From a virus, in IMG/VR virus record IMGVR_UViG_3300032242_001879, positions 1 to 30,015 of that record: DNA of 30,015 bases; one strand, given 5' to 3'. How positions within the stretch are numbered: the first letter of the stretch is position 1; every line of letters starts with the position of its first letter. A program made the position numbers and the translations under genes. The notes below the pieces were generated by a model, which did no database searches, had not been told where the DNA came from, and was given only the letters and a program-made list of their open reading frames with translations. Below, one piece after another: positions 1 through 6,269 of the stretch.

Positions 1-114
1 GCATGGTTAGTTTTGACGGGATCTGCAAAAACAGTTGTTGGAGATGCAATTCTTATCTCTATCTTCTTGTGGATTGCAACATATAGATTAAGAAATCCAA
101 AAGGAAAGGAGTAA
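1..114 (+). CDS. Small membrane protein, C-terminal part (5' end outside window)
   Basis: The first reading frame is open from base 1 and gives 37 residues before TAA at 112-114. A hydrophobic stretch (VVGDAILISIFLWIATY) ends in a basic tail (RLRNPKGKE), which reads as one membrane-spanning helix with a cytoplasmic basic end. The Shine-Dalgarno site of the next gene (AAAGGAAAGGAG) lies inside its last codons, so the two genes are translationally linked. Position next to a second small membrane protein suggests a lysis-related or other envelope protein, but the fragment is too short to assign a family. Confidence 0.55.
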   Translation, partial: AWLVLTGSAKTVVGDAILISIFLWIATYRLRNPKGKE

Positions 115-118
115 TAAA

Positions 119-406
119 ATGGCTAAAGTAATTCAAGAACCAGAGCAAATAGGAAGTGGCGTAACAGCTAGTGTAACTAACGTACTTGCTAGAATAGTTG
201 CTGTTTTTGCTGCTTCTGGATTAAGCATAATAGGTGCTGGTGCAGTTGTTGGAATAAGCACTGTTAAAGCTGTAGTTTTAGCTGGAACATTAGGGGTAGC
301 CACAGTGGTTGAAAAACTTGCTCGTGGATTCCTAGATGATGGCAAATTAACAGTTAAAGAAATAAATGCCGCATTTAGATCAGTGGATAAAAGATCTGAA
401 ATATAG
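119..406 (+). CDS. Small holin-like membrane protein
   Basis: A 95-residue protein starting 4 nt after the previous stop, with the strong site AAAGGAAAGGAG upstream. Residues about 20-65 are almost entirely hydrophobic or small (two possible membrane helices separated near GIST), followed by an amphipathic, charged C-terminus (EKLARGFLDDGKLTVKEI and onward). Small size, two hydrophobic segments and a charged tail are what phage holins look like, so holin is the best guess. Its position directly ahead of the prohead protease is unusual for a lysis gene, so another membrane role cannot be excluded. It is followed by a hairpin, which suggests it ends a transcription unit. Confidence 0.6.
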   Translation: MAKVIQEPEQIGSGVTASVTNVLARIVAVFAASGLSIIGAGAVVGISTVKAVVLAGTLGVATVVEKLARGFLDDGKLTVKEINAAFRSVDKRSEI

Positions 407-414
407 GTTTTTTT

Positions 415-460
415 ATAAGGCGGGGGAATTAAAAATATTCCCCCAAATTATGCCTTATTT
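415..460 (+). terminator. Nested hairpin, possible terminator
   Basis: The inner stem GGGGGAAT (422-429) pairs with ATTCCCCC (437-444) around a 7-nt loop. An outer stem ATAAGGC (415-421) pairs with GCCTTAT (452-458), with a 7-nt one-sided bulge. The tail is only weakly T-rich (TTATTTAT), so it could equally be an RNA-stability hairpin. A very similar GGGGAAT/ATTCCCC stem forms the better terminator after the capsid gene. Confidence 0.5.
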
Positions 461-468
461 ATAAAACT

Positions 469-477
469 TGGTATTAT
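469..477 (+). promoter_or_regulatory. Extended -10 promoter for the protease/scaffold/capsid unit
   Basis: TGGTATTAT matches the extended -10 form TGN-TATAAT with one mismatch and sits in the gap just after the hairpin. No clear -35 is visible. The predicted transcript would begin about 3-4 nt before the ATG at 488, giving a near-leaderless mRNA. Confidence 0.5.
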
Positions 478-487
478 TTATTTACAT

Positions 488-1870
488 ATGGATATTCAAA
501 AGACATACTGGAATAACAATGAGTCTTCAATGACTCTATCATTTCCTATTGCTAAAGTCAATAAGGAAAAAAGAACCGTTTCAGGATTCGCATCGCTAGA
601 CAACATTGATCATCATGGGGATGTTGTAACAGCCGAAGCCAGCAAAAAAGCATTTGAAAGTTTCAGAGGAAATATTCGTGAAATGCATGGTCCATCAGCA
701 GTTGGCAAGATGCTTAATTTTAAAGAAGATTCTTATTTTGATCCAAAAACAAATAAAAAATATAATGGTATTTTTGTTGAGGCTTATGTCTCCAAAGGTG
801 CACAGGATGCCTGGGAAAAGTGCTTAGATGGCACCTACACAGGTTTTTCTATTGGTGGTAATATAATTGATGCAAAGATGGAAAAATCAGATGATGGACA
901 AGATTCACATAGAGTAATTCATAAATATGAATTACATGAATTATCTTTAGTTGATTCTCCAGCAAACCCACTTGCAAATATTTTCTCTATTCAAAAAATG
1001 GCAGAAGGAATTATTACAGAAAATGTATTTTGGTGTGATTCAGATGAAGTATCATCTACATCTGCATCAAAGTCAAGAGATTGTGTTGTTTGCGGAGATG
1101 AAATGAAAAACATTGGTTGGGTTGAACAATCTGATGTTGAAAAGTTTGAAGCAATTGAAAAAGTAATTGATACTTATTTTAAAAAAGATGATGCCCCAGG
1201 TCCAGATCATGCTGCAACAACTCATGATTCAGATAATGTTGTAAATTCAACAACAGCTATTAATCTTTATCCAGATCAAAATAAAACAAAAAAGGTTTCG
1301 CCTATAGATGTTACTAGTGCGATTAAGAAAAATGAAGGAGGTAACGAAATGACAGAAGAAACAATTACAGATGTAGCAGAAGCTACTGAAGTTGCTCCAG
1401 CAGAAGAAGTTGCGGTTGTTGAAGAGGTAGCAGTCCCTGCTGACGATTCAGTTGAAAAAGCCGTATCTATCTCAGAAGTTGAGAATCCACTTGATTTTGA
1501 GAAGATGGTTGATGACCTAAAAACCTTCATGGGAGAATCGCTTAAAAAGAATTATACAGAAAATAATCAGTCAGTTCAAGAAATCACAAAAATGTTTGAG
1601 GAAAAAACTGGTGATATCACAAAAGCAATTGCTGATTTAAATGAAAAGTATGATGAAATAAATAAGACAGTTACAGAAAAATATGAAACTCTTAATAAGA
1701 CCATTACAGATATGTATGGCAAAATTGAGTACGTTGACAATAAGCTCAACGGTTTTGAGTCTGCAACTGCAGTTAAGAAGTCCAGTGACCTAGAAGGTAC
1801 AACTGGTGTAAAAATACAAAAAAGTATATGGCAAGGACACTTCCTCGGTGTTAATAGCTTAACTAAATAA
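488..1870 (+). CDS. Prohead maturation protease fused to C-terminal scaffold
   Basis: A 460-residue protein. Residues about 17-170 look like an HK97-type/XkdF-like prohead serine protease: VSGFASLDNIDHHGDVV near the start, a candidate catalytic His at 67 (REMHGP), a candidate Ser at 121 (YTGFSIGG) and the family-typical ELSLVDSPANP at 151-161. Next comes a short Cys-containing insert (C183, C199, C202). Residues about 288-460 are acidic then helical, with coiled-coil character (about 380-430), as expected of a scaffold. The protease should trim scaffold and capsid during prohead maturation. The capsid gene follows directly. No Shine-Dalgarno precedes the ATG at 488; a later Met (residue 15) also lacks one, so the longer start is kept. 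A strong internal start at 1349 probably makes the scaffold alone. Confidence 0.85.
   Translation: MDIQKTYWNNNESSMTLSFPIAKVNKEKRTVSGFASLDNIDHHGDVVTAEASKKAFESFRGNIREMHGPSAVGKMLNFKEDSYFDPKTNKKYNGIFVEAYVSKGAQDAWEKCLDGTYTGFSIGGNIIDAKMEKSDDGQDSHRVIHKYELHELSLVDSPANPLANIFSIQKMAEGIITENVFWCDSDEVSSTSASKSRDCVVCGDEMKNIGWVEQSDVEKFEAIEKVIDTYFKKDDAPGPDHAATTHDSDNVVNSTTAINLYPDQNKTKKVSPIDVTSAIKKNEGGNEMTEETITDVAEATEVAPAEEVAVVEEVAVPADDSVEKAVSISEVENPLDFEKMVDDLKTFMGESLKKNYTENNQSVQEITKMFEEKTGDITKAIADLNEKYDEINKTVTEKYETLNKTITDMYGKIEYVDNKLNGFESATAVKKSSDLEGTTGVKIQKSIWQGHFLGVNSLTK
1335..1351 (+). promoter_or_regulatory. Internal ribosome binding site and in-frame start for scaffold
   Basis: AAGGAGGT at 1335-1342 is a perfect match to the complement of the 16S rRNA 3' end. 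It lies 6 nt before an ATG (1349-1351) that is in frame with the protease gene (codon 288). The gene's own start has no such site. Confidence 0.75.
1349..1870 (+). CDS. Nested capsid scaffold protein (in-frame internal start)
   Basis: Translation from the internal ATG gives a 173-residue protein identical to the C-terminus of the protease polypeptide. It begins with an acidic, Ala/Val/Glu-rich stretch and continues into heptad-like helices (DLNEKYDEINKTVTEKYETL region). Size and composition fit a scaffolding protein for the capsid gene 31 nt downstream. The arrangement parallels lambda C/Nu3, where the scaffold is read from an in-frame start within the protease gene. The Shine-Dalgarno is seen directly; use of the start is inferred. 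A shared stop would give both proteins the same C-terminus, which lets the protease co-assemble with the scaffold. Confidence 0.7.
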   Translation: MTEETITDVAEATEVAPAEEVAVVEEVAVPADDSVEKAVSISEVENPLDFEKMVDDLKTFMGESLKKNYTENNQSVQEITKMFEEKTGDITKAIADLNEKYDEINKTVTEKYETLNKTITDMYGKIEYVDNKLNGFESATAVKKSSDLEGTTGVKIQKSIWQGHFLGVNSLTK

Positions 1871-1873
1871 ACT

Positions 1874-1904
1874 AAATAAAATAAGGTGGTGAAATAAAAA
1901 AATG
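1874..1904 (+). promoter_or_regulatory. Capsid-gene translation initiation leader
   Basis: AAGGTGGTGA pairs with the 16S rRNA tail at 9 of 10 positions (one mismatch to AAGGAGGTGA) and is flanked by an A-rich unstructured spacer up to the ATG at 1902. Bases 1874-1894 are identical to 6238-6258, upstream of the major tail gene. Confidence 0.7.
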
Positions 1905-3044
1905 AGTAATGAACTTCTACAAAAAGTAATAGATACAACAAATCTTGGTTCAGATGCAGTTAATGCTTCTGGCGATTCAGCAGCTCTTTCTGGTAATGGT
2001 TTACTATATCCAGATCAGGCTAATCGTTTCTTAGATTACATGTGGGATGCAACGATTCTTGCTAAGGCAGCTCGTACAATCCGCATGCGTTCAAACACAA
2101 CAGAAATTGATCGTGTTGCAGTAGGTCAGAGAATTATGACAGTTGCACAGGAAGATAATCCACGTGATTATACTAACACAACTTCAGGTCAGGCGGGCGA
2201 ATTCACAAACGCAGCTGCTACATTTGCAAAAATTTCTCTTACAACTCGCAAGCTTCGTCTTGACTGGGAACTTTCATCTGAGTCTCTTGAAGACAACGTT
2301 GAAGGTCCAGATCTAGAAGATCACATTGCACGTTTGATGGCTACCCAGGCTGGTAACGATATCGAGGATCTCTTGATCAACGGTACAGGAACTGGCTCAG
2401 GTTTGCTTTCAGCGTTTAAGGGCTTCCGTCAGTTAGCACTTGATAACGCACACGTCGTTGACGCACAGGGCGTAGGACTTGATAAGGCTGTATTCAACCT
2501 TGCAATCAAGACACTCCCACGTAAATACAAGCAGCGTCGTAATCAGCTTCGTTTCTTCACAGGATCAAACCTTGTACAGGATTACCTATACAACTTGACC
2601 GCTGAGACAAGCTCTGGCTTCACTCCATTCGATATTGCTTCTGGAATCCTTCGTGGAGACACAGCAGCTAACGATGGTGGTCCAGGTACCGTTACACCGT
2701 TTGCTTTCGGTATTCCAGTAATCAACGTTCCATTGATGGACGAGACTCTTGCAGGAACATATGCTTCCCCAGCAGGTCTTCATGGAGATGTCCACTTGAC
2801 ATTCCCACAGAACTTCATCGTTGGTATTAAGCGTGATGTAACTGTTTACCGTTTGTTCCAGCCAAAGAAGGATACAATTGAGTACACTCTCTTTATCCGT
2901 GTTGGTGCACAGATGGAAAACTACGATGCACACGTTATCGTTAAGAACGTTAAAGTTGCAGGTTCAGTAGCTGGCTCAGCTGACTTTGGTTCCGTATCAC
3001 ACGGAGCACATGTCAAGGGCGGTTCAGGAACATACACATTCTAA
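1902..3044 (+). CDS. Major capsid protein (HK97 fold)
   Basis: A 380-residue protein directly after the protease/scaffold gene and followed by a terminator, which is the expected place for the major capsid protein. The N-terminal 40 residues are polar and may be trimmed. Residues about 85-160 hold the E-loop/spine-like part (EFTNAAATFAKISLTTRKL, then DLEDHIARLMATQAGNDIED), where members of the HK97-fold family have a long spine helix after an extended strand. The A-domain-like C-terminal half includes a run on IGKRDVTVYRLF-type strands (near 305-325). Codon use stands apart: 18 of 19 arginines are CGT/CGC, and many C-ending codons occur, consistent with very high expression. The fold is inferred from context and pattern, not from a search. 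Confidence 0.88.
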   Translation: MSNELLQKVIDTTNLGSDAVNASGDSAALSGNGLLYPDQANRFLDYMWDATILAKAARTIRMRSNTTEIDRVAVGQRIMTVAQEDNPRDYTNTTSGQAGEFTNAAATFAKISLTTRKLRLDWELSSESLEDNVEGPDLEDHIARLMATQAGNDIEDLLINGTGTGSGLLSAFKGFRQLALDNAHVVDAQGVGLDKAVFNLAIKTLPRKYKQRRNQLRFFTGSNLVQDYLYNLTAETSSGFTPFDIASGILRGDTAANDGGPGTVTPFAFGIPVINVPLMDETLAGTYASPAGLHGDVHLTFPQNFIVGIKRDVTVYRLFQPKKDTIEYTLFIRVGAQMENYDAHVIVKNVKVAGSVAGSADFGSVSHGAHVKGGSGTYTF

Positions 3045-3063
3045 TTTAAATAATTAGATGCAA

Positions 3064-3101
3064 AGCTAGGGGAATACGTGAGTATTCCCCTTAGCTATTT
3101 T
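3064..3101 (+). terminator. Intrinsic terminator after the capsid gene
   Basis: The stem AGCTAGGGGAATAC (3064-3077) pairs with GTATTCCCCTTAGCT (3082-3096), leaving one bulged T and a GTGA tetraloop, followed by ATTTTCT. This is the strongest terminator-like hairpin in the window together with the one after the tail-tube gene. Confidence 0.85.
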
Positions 3102-3102
3102 C

Positions 3103-3111
3103 TGATATAAT
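3103..3111 (+). promoter_or_regulatory. Extended -10 promoter for the connector unit
   Basis: TGATATAAT is a perfect extended -10 (TGN-TATAAT) starting 6 nt after the terminator stem. No good -35 is visible, as the terminator occupies that space. The expected start of transcription is near 3118, 20 nt before the next ATG. Confidence 0.65.
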
Positions 3112-3137
3112 AGAAACACATTAACGAGAGGAAGATA

Positions 3138-3536
3138 ATGTCTTTTACAGATCTAAAAATTGCCGAACTTAAAAAAGTTGCAGAATCGTTTGGTGTAGAT
3201 ATTACAAGCGTAAAATCTAAAAATGAAATTGCAGCCCTTCTTGAAGAAGAAGGTATTACATATCAAATGTATAACAAGTTTGTTGGGGCAGAAAAAGAAG
3301 AAATAGAAGTATCTCCAATTGAAAAACAAAGAAAAGAGAAAAAAATCTTGAAGACAGAACAAGCAGTACTTGTAAAGATGGATAGAACAAATCACTCATA
3401 TCAGACAATGGGATACACATTTACCGATACACATCCTTTTGTAGCTATGACAGAATCAGATGCACAGAGCATTTTTGACACAGAGACAGGATTTAGACTA
3501 GCTACACCACGTGAAGCACAAGAATACTACGCATAA
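3138..3536 (+). CDS. Post-capsid protein with N-terminal SAP/HeH-like domain
   Basis: A 132-residue protein with GAGAGGAAG upstream. Residues 4-40 (DLKIAELKKVAESFGVD, then KSKNEIAALLEEEGI) have the helix-extended loop-helix pattern of SAP/HeH/Rho-N-like domains, which often bind nucleic acid. A charged Lys/Glu/Arg linker (about 60-72) leads to a compact C-terminal part (about 72-132, with HPFVAMTESDAQSIF and GFRLATPREAQEYY). The position between major capsid and connector suggests a head-associated protein, perhaps decoration or packaged-DNA contact. I do not recognise a named family for the C-terminal part. Confidence 0.6.
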   Translation: MSFTDLKIAELKKVAESFGVDITSVKSKNEIAALLEEEGITYQMYNKFVGAEKEEIEVSPIEKQRKEKKILKTEQAVLVKMDRTNHSYQTMGYTFTDTHPFVAMTESDAQSIFDTETGFRLATPREAQEYYA

Positions 3537-3548
3537 CAAGGAGTAAAG

Positions 3549-4496
3549 ATGCAAGACATAGTTAAGGGAAGTCAAGAAAAAATACACCTAAATGTGTATA
3601 ATGACAATGTTCTTGCACAGGCTGATAGCCTACCGAGAGTAAGCGTATATGATGCAGATGATGATGCAGTCCCGCTTGTTGGTTTTTCAAACAAAGTAAC
3701 AGATGAAGAGCCAACAGGCATATATTCCTATATGCTTACGCCATCACTAACTAATATTGTGCGTGTACTTAAAATTGTATGGACATATCAAATAGATGGC
3801 GTTGACTTTACAACTGAAGATTTTTATAGGGTAAGTACTGTATACGCTACAGTAAGTGATATTATAGACTTTTTAGGATTTGGAGCATCTCCAAATGCAC
3901 TAAATTATCAAAGTCCAGAAAAAATTATAGCTGCTGAAAAAGTAGCAAGAACAATAGTTGAAGGTTATACTAACCAAACTTTTTATACATTTTATGGCTC
4001 ACAAGAAGTATTTGGAAAAGGCGGGGACGCTGTAAGTGTAATCTCCAAAATGCTTACCCTAGATAAAGTCTGGGAAAACGATATGCTACTTATTGACAAT
4101 ACAGTAGACCCTGTATACAATACATTTGGCTTTGGTCTTGAGATATCACCTACAGGATTTGCTGTCCGTATAGTCAATGCTGGCTGGGATGTAAGGTATG
4201 ATAATCAGGTAGATCCAGCCGTATTATATTATGGACGTTTTAGAGATAATGGTCGCTATAAGTTCCAAGGTCAGATGGGATATAAGTATGTTCCAGAAGA
4301 TATTAAGATTGCAACAATGTTGCTTGTAAATGATATCTTGGCAAATGACTTTAACTGGAGAAATAAGTATCTTAATAAAGTTAACTTATCTGAAATTTCA
4401 TTTGAAATGTCAGGTGGAGCATTTAACGGAACAGGAAATGTTACTGTAGATAATATACTTGATCAGTATAGAAATACTAACATTGTAATCATCTAA
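3549..4496 (+). CDS. Head-tail connector/adaptor protein with N-terminal Ig-like domain
   Basis: A 315-residue protein with AAGGAG upstream. Residues about 1-95 look like a small beta-sandwich (alternating strands, TGIYSYMLTP). Residues about 97-315 are helical-then-beta: an N-terminal helical part (TVSDIIDFLGF, EKIIAAEKVARTIVEGYTNQ) resembling gp6-like/YqbG head-tail adaptors, a beta segment, then PEDIKIATMLLVNDILAND and a C-terminal SFEMSGGAFNGTGNVTVD followed by a helix ending DQYRNTNI. These features and the position after the capsid gene fit the adaptor that docks on the portal. The extra N-terminal domain is not part of the basic gp6 fold and may be a surface decoration. Confidence 0.7.
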   Translation: MQDIVKGSQEKIHLNVYNDNVLAQADSLPRVSVYDADDDAVPLVGFSNKVTDEEPTGIYSYMLTPSLTNIVRVLKIVWTYQIDGVDFTTEDFYRVSTVYATVSDIIDFLGFGASPNALNYQSPEKIIAAEKVARTIVEGYTNQTFYTFYGSQEVFGKGGDAVSVISKMLTLDKVWENDMLLIDNTVDPVYNTFGFGLEISPTGFAVRIVNAGWDVRYDNQVDPAVLYYGRFRDNGRYKFQGQMGYKYVPEDIKIATMLLVNDILANDFNWRNKYLNKVNLSEISFEMSGGAFNGTGNVTVDNILDQYRNTNIVII

Positions 4497-4948
4497 TGTT
4501 TAATTCCTCTGTCGTCGCCTCAATTATGAATATGACTGCTGATGTATTAATTCAGCAAAATAATCAAAATCCCAACACAGGTGCTATAGGCAGAGAATGG
4601 GTTTATGATAAAACAATTCAATGTAAAATAGAACCAATTAAATCTGGGGGTGCTTCAACTCGTGGAGATAATAAACAATTTGATAGAGGAACTGCAGGCG
4701 GGTATGCAGAAAAACTCCAGCTTAGAGTTAAAGGTCTAGAGCTATTAAGTAAGCGTTGGAGAATAACTAATATTCGCTCAAGCGATGGTCATCCAATATT
4801 TATTGAAACAGATAGATATGGTGAGCCAGATACTATATTTGAAGTTTATTCATCACACGCAGTACTAGACCCATTTGGTAAAATTTCTTATTATGAAGCA
4901 GTTCTACAAAGGGTTCCAGTACAGAACAATGATCCAATTAACAATTAA
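4496..4948 (+). CDS. Probable head-closure (stopper) protein
   Basis: A 150-residue protein whose ATG overlaps the previous TAA by one base, so translation is coupled. It is mostly beta (QLRVKGLELLSKRWRITNI, then HPIFIETDRY), as expected for the small beta-barrel stopper proteins (SPP1 gp16 type) that sit between the adaptor and tail terminator genes. The assignment rests mainly on gene order and size. It could alternatively be another neck protein. Confidence 0.5.
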   Translation: MFNSSVVASIMNMTADVLIQQNNQNPNTGAIGREWVYDKTIQCKIEPIKSGGASTRGDNKQFDRGTAGGYAEKLQLRVKGLELLSKRWRITNIRSSDGHPIFIETDRYGEPDTIFEVYSSHAVLDPFGKISYYEAVLQRVPVQNNDPINN

Positions 4949-5657
4949 CCCAAAAGAGATTGATAAATTATTTAATGAAATAGGCCTTAAAATATCTGGG
5001 CTTAAAACATTAATATCTCCAAGCTCTGCAAGTGAAATTGCTAAAGCAGCATTTACATTAACAGGCGAAAGATTTGTTTTGGCAGTTGATAGATTTTCAA
5101 TTTCTAATCCAAAAAGAATGCATCACGTTTATGAATGGAAAAAAACAGGAAGATCAACTTCAAGACTTTTTGTGCTAGAAAGAGAATCAATACTTAATGG
5201 TAAACTCGGAGTTAATGTTAGTTTTCTATCATCAAGAACACCAGTGCCTATTCCTCCAGAATTATTATTGCCAGGCAACACTGGAAAATCGGTGACATCA
5301 AAAAATATATTTAGAGATAAAGCAAAAGTAATGGAAGAAGGAAAACCAGTTCAATTTGCTGCAAAAAAAATTATAACATTTATGGGGATGAATGGCCAAG
5401 TATTTTTACAACCTGGGACAGTAGTAAGAATTTTAAATCCTGGCGGACTTGAAGTAAGAAATTCTTTTCAAAAATTTATGCTTGAGTGGTATCAAGCAAA
5501 CTCTGAATCAATTATTAGGTCTTCAGGCTTATATGAAAGAATAGCAAATGATGTTGCTAACGTATTAAATACGACTGGAGCAGGTATGAAAGAAGTTAAT
5601 CTTGCAGTTAAAAATGCAGCAAGTTTGTATTCTAAAGAAAAGGCGGTTATTAAATAA
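4929..5657 (+). CDS. Probable neck/tail-completion protein (HK97 gp10-like)
   Basis: A 242-residue protein. The frame stays open upstream to an ATG at 4875, but that would overlap the previous gene by 74 bases; the ATG at 4929 (MIQLTINPKEIDKLF) gives a 20-base overlap and an N-terminus that looks like the start of a helical domain. No strong Shine-Dalgarno is present, so coupling to the upstream gene is likely. The N-terminal helix pattern, a central segment rich in Arg/Lys (HHVYEWKKTGRSTSRLF) and the position ahead of the tail terminator suit the HK97 gp10-like group of tail-completion proteins. The function is inferred from order. Confidence 0.5.
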   Translation: MIQLTINPKEIDKLFNEIGLKISGLKTLISPSSASEIAKAAFTLTGERFVLAVDRFSISNPKRMHHVYEWKKTGRSTSRLFVLERESILNGKLGVNVSFLSSRTPVPIPPELLLPGNTGKSVTSKNIFRDKAKVMEEGKPVQFAAKKIITFMGMNGQVFLQPGTVVRILNPGGLEVRNSFQKFMLEWYQANSESIIRSSGLYERIANDVANVLNTTGAGMKEVNLAVKNAASLYSKEKAVIK

Positions 5658-6169
5658 TGGCAGATTATACATATGTAGCATCGTATGATGTTAGAAAAGT
5701 TTTGTGGGAAGAGCTTCAGAATTCTGGACTTTTTGATATAAATGATTATTATGCGGATGGCTTTGCTGATCCATTAGTCCCAATTATTCCTACTCAACAG
5801 GTACCAGAATTTAACAACCTTTTGCCAGGCGTAAAATATCTTACATATGATGTACTATTAAAACACCACCCAGTTCAATGGTGGATGTCTGAAGAAACAA
5901 TGACTTTTGATGTAGTATCCAGAGATTCAGGGGAGATACAAACTGTCATTAACTTTATGACCGACCTATTTAGAAGATATGATCAAACAGCCAAGGATGT
6001 TAATCTACAGCTTGTTTCAGAAAGCCCCTATACCTTCCACTTCTTTAGAATAGAGTCTTCAGACCCAGTTCAAGCTTTTCAAAATGAGGGTGGATTTATG
6101 AATGCCCCATTTGTGATAGATTACTCCTATAGCCGTGAGCTTGATCCTATTACAGGCAGATATCTATAA
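5657..6169 (+). CDS. Tail terminator protein
   Basis: A 170-residue protein that overlaps the previous stop by one base. The sequence mixes helix and strand (VRKVLWEELQNSGLF at the start; GEIQTVINFMTDLFRRYDQ near 95-115; a C-terminal strand FVIDYSYSRELD). It sits immediately before the major tail tube gene, where gpU-like tail terminators are found. This protein would cap the tail tube and join it to the head. The assignment is mostly contextual. Confidence 0.65.
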   Translation: MADYTYVASYDVRKVLWEELQNSGLFDINDYYADGFADPLVPIIPTQQVPEFNNLLPGVKYLTYDVLLKHHPVQWWMSEETMTFDVVSRDSGEIQTVINFMTDLFRRYDQTAKDVNLQLVSESPYTFHFFRIESSDPVQAFQNEGGFMNAPFVIDYSYSRELDPITGRYL

Positions 6170-6171
6170 AA

Positions 6172-6200
6172 TTTGTCTTATACCAATTTAATGCTATGAT
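6172..6200 (+). promoter_or_regulatory. Promoter for the major tail tube gene
   Basis: TTTGTC (6172-6177), or TTGTCT one base on, lies 17 or 16 bp from TATGAT (6195-6200). The -10 is preceded by TGC, giving TGCTATGAT, an extended -10 with one mismatch. It sits in the 97-bp gap ahead of the tail-tube gene and leaves a leader of about 60 nt, which contains a small TTCC/GGAA hairpin. Confidence 0.55.
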
Positions 6201-6237
6201 TTTCCTTGAGGAAGTAAATTGTCATCTTTTTTTATTC

Positions 6238-6269
6238 AAATAAAATAAGGTGGTGAAAAATAAAATATG
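6238..6269 (+). promoter_or_regulatory. Tail-tube gene translation initiation leader
   Basis: Bases 6238-6258 are identical to 1874-1894 ahead of the capsid gene. The core AAGGTGGTGA pairs extensively with the 16S rRNA tail; an A-rich spacer follows up to the ATG at 6267. Confidence 0.7.

Noticed and set aside
4875-4928. Upstream ATG for the neck protein gene
   Set aside because: It would overlap the previous gene by 74 bases, has no ribosome binding site, and adds a sequence that reads as the shifted frame of the upstream gene.
5363-5370. A8 run in the neck protein gene as a slippage or phase-variation site
   Set aside because: A runs are expected in such AT-rich DNA and it encodes ordinary Lys codons; no overlapping frame would benefit.
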